Positions 1 through 8,082 are shown, counted from the first letter of the stretch. The stretch is 17,020 nt of DNA from JAKSUT01 sp045616505 (GCA_045616505.1 JAZLGV010000115.1:1-17020), one strand, 5' to 3'. The notes: generated by a model from the sequence alone, not told the origin. Translations and numbers: made by a program.

Positions 1-233
1 ATTTTTTTTGATAAAAGAACTTCAAAACCTAATTCTTTTAAAATATTTGCTGATTGATTTGCGAAGTCGTGAGCTTTGTTTCTTGGGTCATAACCAATTA
101 AAATCTTTTTTTCTTTAAAGTTTTCAATAATATATTTTGCAATAGCTTTTGTAACTGTTTCAACGTTTTCTTCGTTAAAATCTTTTCCAACTATTGCTCT
201 CCATCCGTCTGTTCCAAATTTAATGTTTGCCAT
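1..233 (-). CDS. Phosphoglucomutase/phosphomannomutase family protein, N-terminal fragment
   Basis: This is the first 77 codons of a gene that runs off the left edge of the window. The product starts MANIKFGTDGWRAIVGKDF, and FGTDGWR is the N-terminal signature of the alpha-D-phosphohexomutase superfamily (phosphoglucomutase, phosphomannomutase, phosphoglucosamine mutase). These enzymes move a phosphate between C1 and C6 of a hexose through a phosphoserine. A later segment, KILIGYDPRNKAHDFA, fits the conserved YDxR region of domain 1. The catalytic serine, near residue 100 in the family, lies outside the window, so substrate cannot be told and no symbol is given. The ATG at 233-231 is preceded by AAAGGTT, a fair ribosome site. 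The gene is divergent from pheA, with only 68 bases between the two starts. Confidence 0.85.
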   Translation of the reverse strand, partial: MANIKFGTDGWRAIVGKDFNEENVETVTKAIAKYIIENFKEKKILIGYDPRNKAHDFANQSANILKELGFEVLLSKK

Positions 234-242
234 ATACTTAAC

Positions 243-285
243 CTTTTTGTAAAATGTAAGAATAACATAGTTATATTACAAAAAG
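243..285. promoter_or_regulatory. Overlapping divergent promoters with a 10-bp inverted repeat
   Basis: CTTTTTGTAA (243-252) and TTACAAAAAG (276-285) are perfect inverted copies 23 bases apart. Each arm contains TTGTAA, a passable -35 box for the gene it faces. For pheA (+), TTGTAA at 247-252 pairs with TTATAT at 271-276 (18-base spacer). For the phosphohexomutase gene (-), TTGTAA at 281-276 pairs with TACATT at 258-253 (17-base spacer). The -10 of one promoter therefore abuts or overlaps the -35 of the other, so the two probably compete. The symmetry would also suit a dimeric regulator. The boxes are read by eye; which are used is inference. Confidence 0.45.
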
Positions 286-301
286 CATGGAGTTTTTTCA
301 A

Positions 302-1153
302 ATGTCAATTTTTGAACAAGTTAGACATATAGCATATTTAGGACCAGGTGGTTCTTATACTGAAATGGCAAAAGATATTTTTTCTGAAAAATATAATTTC
401 GGATATATGTCACAAAATCCTATGCGTACAATAAAAGAAGTTTTAGATTTTGTTAATGAAAATCCAAATACTCTAGGTGTTGTTCCTGTTGAAAATTCTG
501 TTGAAGGAACAGTTAGAGAAACTTTGGATAATATTATTAAAACAAATGATAATATTCGATTTTTATCAGAAAATATAATTCCAGTTAAACATTGTTTGAT
601 TTCAAGAACAACAGAGATTTATAGTATTTCTGGTGTTATCGCTCATCCAAAAGCAATTTCTCAATGTCAAACTTTTTTGAAAGCTCAATTTCCTTATCAT
701 TTAGAGCTTATAGAAGTTACAAATACTGATGAAGCGGCAAAAAAACTTCAAAATTTAAACTTAACTTATGCTGCAATAGGAACAGAAAAAACAGCGCAAG
801 ATTATAATTTGAATATTTTGAAAGATAATATTAATGATGATGTTGATAACAAAACAAGATTTGCTCTTGTTGGTAATATTGATATGCCAAAAACAGAAAA
901 CGATTTTACAACAATTGCATTTTCACTTCATCATAAAACAGGTGCTTTGCTTGAAGTATTGCAAGTTTTTCAAAAATATTCAATAAATATTATTGCGATT
1001 GATTCACGTCCAGGAAGAATAGAACAAGATGACTATACTTTATTTGTGAATTTTAAAGGTAATATTTCGGATGAAATTATTTCAAAATTATATAAAGAAA
1101 TAGAAGAAATAACACCATATATAAGATTAGTCGGTTCTTTTGAAAGATTTTAA
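302..1153 (+). CDS. pheA: Prephenate dehydratase (monofunctional, with ACT domain)
   Basis: This enzyme converts prephenate to phenylpyruvate, the committed step to phenylalanine, in the cytoplasm. The 283-residue product has the dehydratase domain at about 9-190: YLGPGGSYTEMA (12-23), VVPVENSVEGTV (60-71), HPKAISQC (115-122) and the catalytic TRF motif (185-187). A C-terminal ACT domain (about 203-280) has GALLEVL (214-220) and DSRP (234-237), the counterpart of the ESRP motif that binds Phe for feedback inhibition. There is no chorismate mutase domain, as in the monofunctional enzymes of cyanobacteria and Gram-positives. An in-frame ATG at 287 would add five residues but has no ribosome site. 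Its own ATGGAG supplies GGAG (289-292), nine bases before the ATG at 302, so 302 is chosen. A strong hairpin follows the stop codon. Confidence 0.93.
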   Translation: MSIFEQVRHIAYLGPGGSYTEMAKDIFSEKYNFGYMSQNPMRTIKEVLDFVNENPNTLGVVPVENSVEGTVRETLDNIIKTNDNIRFLSENIIPVKHCLISRTTEIYSISGVIAHPKAISQCQTFLKAQFPYHLELIEVTNTDEAAKKLQNLNLTYAAIGTEKTAQDYNLNILKDNINDDVDNKTRFALVGNIDMPKTENDFTTIAFSLHHKTGALLEVLQVFQKYSINIIAIDSRPGRIEQDDYTLFVNFKGNISDEIISKLYKEIEEITPYIRLVGSFERF

Positions 1154-1178
1154 AAAATAAATTGATAAAAAGTTGCAA

Positions 1179-1211
1179 AAAAAAGAGATGTTAAATCAAC
1201 ATCTCTTTTTT
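1179..1211. terminator. Bidirectional terminator between pheA and atpC
   Basis: AAAAAAGAGATGTT (1179-1192) and AACATCTCTTTTTT (1198-1211) form a perfect 14-bp stem with a 5-base loop. A-runs on one side and T-runs on the other give a U-tract on both strands. It sits 25 bases after the pheA stop and 18 bases after the atpC stop, so it can end both convergent transcripts. Confidence 0.85.
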
Positions 1212-1229
1212 AATTATTTTAATTTACAA

Positions 1230-1631
1230 CTATTTATTAGCTGCTTTTAATCTTGCCATAGCTCTTGCCATTGAAAGTTCTGCTCTTGTTGCATCAAGTT
1301 CTTTGTCTTTTTTTTCTAATCTTTCTAATGCACGTTTTTTTGCTTCTTTTGCTCTTTCAACGTCAATTTCTTCCGCAAGTTCAGCTGTTTGAGTTAAAAT
1401 GATTGCATCATTATCTTTAAGTTGAAATATACCGCCCATTACAGTAAAAGTAGAAGGTTTACCATCTTTTATAACCTTTGTTACTCCAATTTCTAATGGA
1501 GTCATGAAAGGTATGTGGTTTGGCAAAACACCAAATTCACCGTTTGAACCTTTTGAATATATTTCATCAACATCTGAATCAAAAACAGTTTTTTCATGAG
1601 TTGTGATTTTTAAATGTAATTTATTTGACAT
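1230..1631 (-). CDS. atpC: F1 ATP synthase epsilon subunit
   Basis: This 133-residue protein is the epsilon subunit of the F1 sector, part of the rotating stalk with gamma, and can inhibit ATP hydrolysis. Residues 1 to about 85 form the N-terminal beta-sandwich (LHLKITTHEKTVFDSDVDEI, then GEFGVLPNHIPFMTPLEIG). The rest is the charged C-terminal helical hairpin (AEEIDVERAKEAKKRALERL and following). Length is normal for bacteria. The ATG at 1631 has AGGAT just upstream. It lies 14 bases after the atpD stop, so the two genes are co-transcribed. In cyanobacteria and plastids this gene is called atpE. Confidence 0.95.
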   Translation of the reverse strand: MSNKLHLKITTHEKTVFDSDVDEIYSKGSNGEFGVLPNHIPFMTPLEIGVTKVIKDGKPSTFTVMGGIFQLKDNDAIILTQTAELAEEIDVERAKEAKKRALERLEKKDKELDATRAELSMARAMARLKAANK

Positions 1632-1645
1632 TTTTATCCTTTATC

Positions 1646-3049
1646 CTATAGAGTTTTAGCTTTTTCAACAGCTTCTTCTATTGTACCAACCATATAGAAG
1701 GCTTGTTCTGGCAAGTCATCGTGTTTACCTTCGATGATTTCTTTAAATCCTCTGATAGAATCTTCAAGTTTTACATATTTACCTGCGATACCAGAGAATT
1801 TTTCAGCAACGAAGAATGGTTGTGATAAGAATTTTTGAATTTTTCTTGCTCTGTTTACTGTTTCTTTATCTTCTTCAGAAAGTTCATCCATACCCAAGAT
1901 AGCAATAATATCTTGAAGTTCTTTATATTTTTGCAAGATACCAAGAACTTGTTTTGTAGTATTATAGTGTTCTTCACCAATGATGTGTGGATCAAGAACT
2001 CTTGAGTTTGAAGCAAGAGGATCAACAGCTGGATAAATACCTAATGATGCGATTTGTCTTGAAAGAACTGTAGAAGCATCAAGGTGAGAGAAAGTAGTTG
2101 CTGGAGCTGGGTCAGTCAAGTCATCAGCAGGTACATAAATTGCTTGAACTGATGTGATAGAACCATCTTTTGTAGATGTAATTCTTTCTTGAAGTTCACC
2201 CATTTCAGTAGCAAGTGTTGGTTGATAACCAACGGCTGATGGCATACGTCCTAGCAAAGCTGATACTTCAGAACCAGCTTGTGTAAATCTGAAGATGTTA
2301 TCAATGAATAACAATACGTCTTGTTTAGAGAAATCTCTGAAATATTCTGCAGCTGTAAGAGCTGAAAGACCAACTCTCATACGAGCTCCAGGTGGTTCGT
2401 TCATTTGACCGTAAATCAAGGCAACTTTGTCGATAACTTCTGATTCAATCATTTCGTTGTAAAGGTCGTTACCTTCACGAGTTCTTTCTCCAACACCACC
2501 GAATACAGATACACCAGAGTGTTCAAGAGCGATGTTGTGGATAAGTTCCATAATCAAAACTGTTTTACCAACACCAGCACCACCGAACAAACCGATTTTA
2601 CCACCTTTTTGGTATGGTTGAAGTAAGTCGATTGCTTTAATACCAGTTTCTAAAATTTCTACATTCGTATTTTGATCTACAAGTGCTGGAGATGGTCTGT
2701 GAATTGGTAAGTATTCTGTTGTTTCAACAGGTCCTTTGTTATCTACAGGTTCTCCAATTACGTTAAGAATTCTTCCTAAAATTGGTTTTCCTACTGGGAT
2801 TTTGATAGAGTCTTGAGTGTTAATAACTTTCATTCCTCTTTTTAATCCGTCAGTAGATGACATAGCAACGGTTCTTACTTTGTTTGAACCAAGCATTTGT
2901 TGTACTTCTGCAACAATAACTGTGCCGTCTTCTTTTTCTATTTTAAGTGCGTTGTAAATTTCAGGTAAGTTACCACTTTGAAATTCCACGTCAATAACAG
3001 GTCCGATAATCTGTGTAATCAAACCTTCGTTTTCTACTAATGTTTCCAT
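1646..3049 (-). CDS. atpD: F1 ATP synthase catalytic beta subunit
   Basis: This 467-residue catalytic subunit forms the alpha3-beta3 hexamer that makes ATP from ADP and phosphate. The P-loop is GGAGVGKT (156-163). The catalytic glutamate is E188 in GERTREGND, and the Walker B strand is VLLFID ending at D250. ALLGRMPSAVGYQPTLATEM (265-284) and the DELSEED loop (as DELSEEDK) are also present. The ATG at 3049 is preceded by GAGGG with a 6-base gap. The other F1 genes (atpH, atpA, atpG) are not upstream as in the usual bacterial operon. The next gene upstream is an unrelated nuclease, so atpD-atpC stands alone, as in the cyanobacterial atp2 operon, where this gene is named atpB. Nothing in the sequence suggests loss of activity. 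Confidence 0.97.
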   Translation of the reverse strand: METLVENEGLITQIIGPVIDVEFQSGNLPEIYNALKIEKEDGTVIVAEVQQMLGSNKVRTVAMSSTDGLKRGMKVINTQDSIKIPVGKPILGRILNVIGEPVDNKGPVETTEYLPIHRPSPALVDQNTNVEILETGIKAIDLLQPYQKGGKIGLFGGAGVGKTVLIMELIHNIALEHSGVSVFGGVGERTREGNDLYNEMIESEVIDKVALIYGQMNEPPGARMRVGLSALTAAEYFRDFSKQDVLLFIDNIFRFTQAGSEVSALLGRMPSAVGYQPTLATEMGELQERITSTKDGSITSVQAIYVPADDLTDPAPATTFSHLDASTVLSRQIASLGIYPAVDPLASNSRVLDPHIIGEEHYNTTKQVLGILQKYKELQDIIAILGMDELSEEDKETVNRARKIQKFLSQPFFVAEKFSGIAGKYVKLEDSIRGFKEIIEGKHDDLPEQAFYMVGTIEEAVEKAKTL

Positions 3050-3080
3050 GCTAAACCCTCATTAACCATTATTCTTATTA

Positions 3081-3108
3081 ATGATACTACAAAAATTTAT
3101 TTTTTCAA
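3081..3108 (-). promoter_or_regulatory. Promoter of the atpD-atpC pair
   Basis: Read on the minus strand, TTGAAA (3108-3103) and TATCAT (3086-3081) are separated by 16 bases, each five of six to consensus. The expected start would be near 3075, giving a leader of about 25 bases with the GAGGG ribosome site. No clear terminator lies between the upstream exonuclease gene and this promoter, so some read-through is possible. Confidence 0.6.
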
Positions 3109-3139
3109 TTAATAATTCGTATGAAATTTAAAAATTTTA

Positions 3140-4843
3140 TTATACGACATTTAGCGACTCTGACATTACTCTTTTTGTAATGTTATCATCAGGTAAGTCG
3201 TTGCCTTTTGCTATATCTTTTGGATTTACGTTTTTAATCCAAATGTTTTTAATTTTTTCATTTGCATACTTTTTAGATTTTTCAATAATGAAATCTTCTA
3301 TTTCTTCTTTGCTTTTGCCGTTATATCCTTCTAAATTAGCAAATTCTAACACTTTTTTCATGTTGTCTTGCAAAATGTAAGATAAACTTTTGAAAGATTT
3401 TTTGTTTTCTGTTTTTTGAGTTTCTCCTGCTAAAATGGCATGACCTTTAGAATTTGCAGTAACTTCTTCGTTTACAAAACCTTCGCCAAGAAGTTTTTTT
3501 GCGTTTTCTTCTCCGATTTCAGGAATTATATCTTTAATGACTTTTTCTGAAAGTTTGTAACCTTGGAAATAATTTGTTACATCAAGCGGTTCAAGTTTGT
3601 AAGATTGATCAAATTTGAAGTTTGCGTTGAAGTTTTTGTTTGGATTAAGTGGAATATCAATGTTTTCAACACCATGTCCACCATTTTGGAAAATCAAAAC
3701 TTCTCTCAATGTCAAAGGAACGCTTTTATCTTTTCTGTGTTCAGAAAGATAATATAAGCAGTATTTCAATACATCAACAGTTCCGTTTACGTCTGCAAGT
3801 GCATCGTGTGCATTTTCCATTTCTTTACAGAATAACCATTGATATTGTTGTCCAAGTTTTTTCTTAGCACCTAAAAATGGGTGTATTCTTTGAATTAGAA
3901 TAAATGGGTCTAAAACTTTTGCCATTTGTTTTTCTTTCAAAGTATTAGAATCTTTTGCTGTTGTGTTGAAATCTCTTATTTCTTTGTTCAACAAAGGAAC
4001 ATCAAATTTTGAGTTGTACGCAACAATTACACCATTTTCTTTATTCAAAGTTTTGTCTAAGAAAGTTGTAATATATTCTTGAATTGTTGGAGAATCTTTA
4101 ACCATGTCATCAGTAATTCCATTAACAGAAGAGGCTTCTAGTGGAATTGGAATTTCTGGGTTGATTAATTGATTTACGTGTTCGTTTTCAACAATTTTAC
4201 CGTTTCTTATTTGAGATGTTGCAATTTGAACAATTTTATCAGCTTTCGGATTTGTACCTGTTGTTTCTGTATCAAATACAACTGCATTTAAAGTCAAATT
4301 ACCATCTTTGTCTGTAATTGGGATATCAAGAGATTTTCCAAAACGTTCGTTGTATAAAAATTCTAAATTTTTAGCAAATTGTTCTTTTGCGTTTTCAGAA
4401 GATAAAGTGTGAGAAACAGCTAGTGGAGAACGTCTGTTTTCTGGGTTGTAACGAGTTGTCCATTGTGTTCCGAATTCTGAACCTTCAGAATAACTTTCTG
4501 ATAATGCCATTGAAAATCTATAAGCAGCGATTTCTGCCGCTGTTGCTGTAACGATATTTAAAGGTTCTTTTGCAAGTTTTTCAATACCAATTTTTGCAAA
4601 ATCAATAAAGTTTTTGTCAGGAGTATAGATACCAAGACCTTGGTATTGTTTTCCTAAAACTTTTTGAATAACATTTGTTTCAAACCTCAAACCTTTAAAG
4701 GTTGGGGTATTAACAGGTAAATAATATACATTTGATAATTCGTTATTTTGTTTGTATTTAGGCATTATAGGATTTGACATAACTTTGTTTTGTTGTGTCG
4801 TAATATTTTGCCTTCTACCATTACTAATTGGGATAACTTTCAT
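3140..4843 (-). CDS. DEDDh-family 3'-5' exonuclease with long N- and C-terminal extensions
   Basis: This 567-residue protein has a central exonuclease domain of the DnaQ/PolC-proofreading type at about 186-365. Exo I is FDTETTG (D191, E193), Exo II is AYNSKFD (D281), and Exo III is AHDALAD (H346, D351). All four metal-binding acidic residues and the DEDDh histidine are present, so it should be an active DNA or RNA 3'-5' exonuclease. The first ~45 residues are polar and end in NTPTFKGLRF. Residues 50-180 and 380-567 match nothing I recognise; the C-terminal part is Lys/Asn/Glu-rich. No signal peptide or membrane segment is visible. The ATG lies six bases after the stop of the upstream PLD-family gene, and its ribosome site AAGGT overlaps the last codons of that gene, so the two are translationally linked. 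It is too long for, and lacks other parts of, PolC or dinG. Confidence 0.8.
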   Translation of the reverse strand: MKVIPISNGRRQNITTQQNKVMSNPIMPKYKQNNELSNVYYLPVNTPTFKGLRFETNVIQKVLGKQYQGLGIYTPDKNFIDFAKIGIEKLAKEPLNIVTATAAEIAAYRFSMALSESYSEGSEFGTQWTTRYNPENRRSPLAVSHTLSSENAKEQFAKNLEFLYNERFGKSLDIPITDKDGNLTLNAVVFDTETTGTNPKADKIVQIATSQIRNGKIVENEHVNQLINPEIPIPLEASSVNGITDDMVKDSPTIQEYITTFLDKTLNKENGVIVAYNSKFDVPLLNKEIRDFNTTAKDSNTLKEKQMAKVLDPFILIQRIHPFLGAKKKLGQQYQWLFCKEMENAHDALADVNGTVDVLKYCLYYLSEHRKDKSVPLTLREVLIFQNGGHGVENIDIPLNPNKNFNANFKFDQSYKLEPLDVTNYFQGYKLSEKVIKDIIPEIGEENAKKLLGEGFVNEEVTANSKGHAILAGETQKTENKKSFKSLSYILQDNMKKVLEFANLEGYNGKSKEEIEDFIIEKSKKYANEKIKNIWIKNVNPKDIAKGNDLPDDNITKRVMSESLNVV

Positions 4844-4849
4844 GTTCTA

Positions 4850-6868
4850 TTAACCTTCTGTATTTAAATGTTTTATTGGAATAACCTTTTGTTTTAGTTC
4901 TTCATAATCAGATTTTGAGTAATTCCAATCTAATGTAAACTGTTTAACGAAATTTTTTGCTAGTGATGGAGATTCAAATGCAACCATCATTTCGTTGTTG
5001 CCTCTTTTGAATTTTGGTTTTGCATTGTGGCGTTTTTTGATGATGTTGTAATAGCCAATTATTGTACGAAGTTCAGCCATCGCATCTTTATCATCATTTT
5101 TCTTAAATTCATAATCTTTGTCATTTGCAGTTACAAAATGTGCGTCTTTTTTGAATTTAAGTTTTACACCATCGATTTCAACTTCTGCTTCACCTTTGTT
5201 TTTCAACGCTGTGTATGCTTTTCTAAATTCACTTAATCTTGTTTTTAAGTCTTCATAAGCATTTTCATTGTTTGTCCAATCAAGTGAAGGGATATGAAGT
5301 TTTGATTCGTTTTGTTTTACTTGTTTTAATGAATCTTTGATTTTTTCATTAATTTCATCAACGGTAAGTGTGTAATCGTTTCTGAAACCTTTATCAAGAT
5401 TTTGAGTTAAACCTTGTGTTGAAAGGTTTGTAGAACCTATAACTACATCTTTGTCATCAAAAATAGTACATTTCATGTGCATTCTTTGATGAGTTTGTTT
5501 GTCTGTTTTATAAATTCTTACATCAACACCGTTTTCAATCAATTCATCATAAGCATTTTCACAATAAGGGAATTCATCTAAAATAGATGGTTCTACGATA
5601 AATTGAGCATCAAGTTTTCCTGATTGAACGTTTTTGATTATTGTTTTAACAAGTTCTTTGTCTGTTAGAACGAAATTCATACTTCTGATTTTTGTTGCAG
5701 TATTGAATCTGTCCATTAAGTATTCTTTTGTTGTTTCTAATCCTTTTTCTCCAATTAGTTCGTATTCTTTAGGTCTTGTTTGTAAGATTTTGATTTTTGA
5801 ATTTTCAATAGGATTAACATCTATTGTTTGAACTCGACCTTCTCTATATCTGTTTTTAGCTTCTGGAGTATCAAAATATTCTTTTAAAAGTCTGTTGTAT
5901 TCAACATTTTCTTCTTTAATTTCTTTGTTGATACCGTTGTAATTAGTTTGGTCAGCTTCGTCTAGTGGACCTGCAATAAATTTAGTTTCACCAAGTCTTT
6001 GCCAAGCAAATTTTAAATCTGGAATGAATATTTCGTTTACTAAATTATCTACTTCAGAATTTTTTTTGTTTGGTAGTCTTTCTATTCTAACCATTGCGTC
6101 GTGGTTTGCAGCAGAGTGAGTACCCCAGTTCATACCACCTACGTAAGCAACTTTGTTATCAACAACAACAAGTTTTTTGTGGTTTAAAGTAGCACCTTGT
6201 TGTGCTGCTCTTGGGTAAGGAACAACATCTATGTTTTTGCTTTTCAAGAATTTTATCATATCTTGGTTTGCATAATGTCTTACGTTGTTTCCTTTTCCGT
6301 CAATATACCATTTATGAGCATCTAGTATAATTTGGATGTTCATATCAGGATTTTCTTCTTTTTTCTTAACTATTTCAAAAAGAAGTTGTTGTTGTTCTTT
6401 TGCACCAGCAGTGTTTTCTGCCCCATTTTTTGCCCAGTAATTTCCATCTACTGACATGTTTTGGAACTCGAACATTTCAACTAAAATTGATTCTTTTGCA
6501 TTCTTGATGTCTTCCAATTGTTTTTTGAAAATTTGTTCGCCATCAATTAATGTTGTAACTTTTGAATTTCCAACTGTTGCGCTTTTGCTATCAACTGCTT
6601 TTGGTGTTGTTTTAATAGAATCTAGTTTTAAACTCATTGCCAAAAAAGCTGCTGTTGATAAGCCTGCTTTGTAAGCCTTTTTTTCAATTTCATCTGCAAT
6701 TTCAAACGGAACTTTTGAAAGATTGAATAATTTTTCTCCAGATGCAGGTTTTATTGGGTTGGTAAATGGTTTCTTTGGTAATCTTGCGCCAAAGCTAAGT
6801 AATTGAAATTGAGACCCTTGTTTTGCATTGCTATGGTACGGTTGGACAGATAATGTATTATATGTCAT
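4850..6868 (-). CDS. Phospholipase D-like protein with two HKD motifs
   Basis: This 672-residue protein has two PLD active-site motifs. HKKLVVVD (H230, K232, D237) is followed by GGMNWG, and HMKCTIFD (H464, K466, D471) is followed by GSTNLS. Two HKD halves in one chain make a complete catalytic site, as in cardiolipin synthases, phospholipases D and some nucleases; the sequence does not say which. No transmembrane helices precede the domain, unlike typical cardiolipin synthase, so a cytosolic nuclease or exported enzyme is equally possible. The N-terminus (1-90) is polar and contains LLSFGARLPKKPF. Residues 525-672 are a lysine-rich tail unlike any domain I know. An in-frame GTG at 6880 exists, but it sits inside the ribosome site GGGG, which is six bases before the ATG at 6868; the ATG is chosen. 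The downstream exonuclease gene is coupled to it. Confidence 0.8.
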   Translation of the reverse strand: MTYNTLSVQPYHSNAKQGSQFQLLSFGARLPKKPFTNPIKPASGEKLFNLSKVPFEIADEIEKKAYKAGLSTAAFLAMSLKLDSIKTTPKAVDSKSATVGNSKVTTLIDGEQIFKKQLEDIKNAKESILVEMFEFQNMSVDGNYWAKNGAENTAGAKEQQQLLFEIVKKKEENPDMNIQIILDAHKWYIDGKGNNVRHYANQDMIKFLKSKNIDVVPYPRAAQQGATLNHKKLVVVDNKVAYVGGMNWGTHSAANHDAMVRIERLPNKKNSEVDNLVNEIFIPDLKFAWQRLGETKFIAGPLDEADQTNYNGINKEIKEENVEYNRLLKEYFDTPEAKNRYREGRVQTIDVNPIENSKIKILQTRPKEYELIGEKGLETTKEYLMDRFNTATKIRSMNFVLTDKELVKTIIKNVQSGKLDAQFIVEPSILDEFPYCENAYDELIENGVDVRIYKTDKQTHQRMHMKCTIFDDKDVVIGSTNLSTQGLTQNLDKGFRNDYTLTVDEINEKIKDSLKQVKQNESKLHIPSLDWTNNENAYEDLKTRLSEFRKAYTALKNKGEAEVEIDGVKLKFKKDAHFVTANDKDYEFKKNDDKDAMAELRTIIGYYNIIKKRHNAKPKFKRGNNEMMVAFESPSLAKNFVKQFTLDWNYSKSDYEELKQKVIPIKHLNTEG

Positions 6869-6901
6869 TTTACACCCCACGCCTAGTAAAAGATATCACA
6901 T

Positions 6902-6930
6902 ATTATATTACATTCATAATAGTATATCAA
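6902..6930 (-). promoter_or_regulatory. Strong promoter of the PLD-exonuclease operon
   Basis: On the minus strand TTGATA (6930-6925) and a perfect TATAAT (6907-6902) are 17 bases apart, close to the sigma70 consensus. A start near 6895 would give a leader of about 27 bases. This is the best vegetative promoter in the window and suggests constitutive expression of an accessory pair. Confidence 0.75.
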
Positions 6931-6976
6931 CCCAGCTCATTCAAATAGGTTACAAAACTAAACATGTTTTTATTTT

Positions 6977-7675
6977 TTATGCAAGTCCTTCTCTAACAGC
7001 TTTTACAGCGGCTTGAACTCTGTCGTTGACACACATTTTTTGTAAAATAGAACAAACATGAGCTTTTGCTGTATGAACACTTACGATAAGTTCTTTTGCA
7101 ATTTCTGTATTGCTTTTTCCTGCTACAAGGTGTTTTAAAACTTCGTATTCTCTTTCTGTCAAAGGTACTCTACCAGACATTTTTGCTTTTGGTAAGAATG
7201 AAACATTTTCAGGTTTTGGAAAAGCATTTAGTACAATTTGTGCTACTTGAGGATCAATCCAACAAACATTAGCTGCTATATCTCTTACAACATCAGCAAG
7301 TTTTTGAGGGTCAATATCTTTTAAGCAGTAACCGTTTGCACCTGAGGCAAGTGTTGCAATAACTTCTTCCTCTTGATTGTGAGAGGTAAGTGCAATAATT
7401 TTGGTTTTATAATTTAATTCTTTAATCTTTATAATGGCTTCAATACCGTTCATTTCAGGTAAGCCCAAATCCATTAAGACAACATCCGGTTTGTATTTTT
7501 TTATGGCTTCAAGTCCTAAAATTGCGTTTTCACATTCTAAAATAACATTTATATCAGGATTAGAGTTTAAAGCGCATTTTAAACCTACTCTTGTAAGTTT
7601 GAAATCTTCAACGATGATAACTGTTATGACTTTGGTTTCTTCTTCTGATTTGTTTATTGTTGCTGTGTTTTCCAT
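6977..7675 (-). CDS. NarL/FixJ-family two-component response regulator
   Basis: This 232-residue DNA-binding regulator has a receiver domain at about 17-135: acidic pair E23/D24, phosphoacceptor D69 in VVLMDLGLPEMNG, T97 and K119. A LuxR-type helix-turn-helix follows at about 170-230 (PLTEREYEVLKHLVAGKSNTEIA). All residues needed for phosphorylation are present. No histidine kinase gene is next to it, so it is an orphan and its signal is unknown. The frame can be extended to 7762, but the ATG at 7675 has GGAGAG four bases upstream, and the extra residues would precede the receiver without homology, so 7675 is chosen. The first 15 residues are a short acidic/polar leader. No good hairpin follows the stop. 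Confidence 0.9.
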   Translation of the reverse strand: MENTATINKSEEETKVITVIIVEDFKLTRVGLKCALNSNPDINVILECENAILGLEAIKKYKPDVVLMDLGLPEMNGIEAIIKIKELNYKTKIIALTSHNQEEEVIATLASGANGYCLKDIDPQKLADVVRDIAANVCWIDPQVAQIVLNAFPKPENVSFLPKAKMSGRVPLTEREYEVLKHLVAGKSNTEIAKELIVSVHTAKAHVCSILQKMCVNDRVQAAVKAVREGLA

Positions 7676-7781
7676 TTTTCTCTCCAATTTGTTTGTACCT
7701 CGTTTTTTATAGATACAAATATTGCAAAGAAGAGTTTTAAAAGGAATTACCCAAGCAGGCAATATCTTTCAGTTTTTACCA

Positions 7782-8033
7782 TTAGTTTTGACATGAAGTA
7801 TTTAAAAACATTTCACGAACAAGTTCGCAGTAAATGTCAAAATCTTCTTTACTGTCTTCAACAGATTTTACTAAATCTTTAATTTCAGAGATTACTCTCT
7901 CTTTACCCAAGTCGAACAACATTTTTACACACATCCTTAATTGTTTTGCATCCCTAACAATTACTTCTTCGGCATGTTTTATTTTTTTCTTTATGATTTT
8001 TAACGTTTTTGTAACAAAACTTAAAATTTGCAA
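7782..8033 (-). CDS. Possible small helical protein, start uncertain
   Basis: An open frame of 83 residues, rich in Lys, Glu and Val and probably all helical (DAKQLRMCVKMLFDLGKERV and following). I do not recognise it. The amino-acid make-up looks like a real protein, and the opposite-strand frame is Ser/Phe-rich, as a shadow would be. The only early start is a TTG at 8033 without a ribosome site. ATG codons occur only inside, giving about 46-50 residues, with AAGGATG nearby. It lies 106 bases upstream of the response regulator on the same strand and could be co-transcribed with it. It may be a gene decaying at its 5' end. Confidence 0.4.
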   Translation of the reverse strand: MQILSFVTKTLKIIKKKIKHAEEVIVRDAKQLRMCVKMLFDLGKERVISEIKDLVKSVEDSKEDFDIYCELVREMFLNTSCQN

Positions 8034-8082
8034 AAAATAAAAAGATAAAATTTAAGTTTTTAATCTTGTTTATTTGAAAAAT

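Noticed and set aside
6950..6976. Terminator after the response regulator gene
   Set aside because: The only symmetry, AAACATGTTT, is a palindrome with no loop and is not GC-rich, so it cannot form a useful hairpin.
7434..7712. 92-codon plus-strand frame within the response regulator gene
   Set aside because: It lies wholly antisense to conserved receiver-domain codons and has no motif of its own.
7834..8040. Open frame on the plus strand opposite the small 83-codon ORF
   Set aside because: Its Ser/Phe-rich product is the expected mirror of a Lys/Glu-rich helical protein. The minus-strand reading is more protein-like, though itself only weakly supported.
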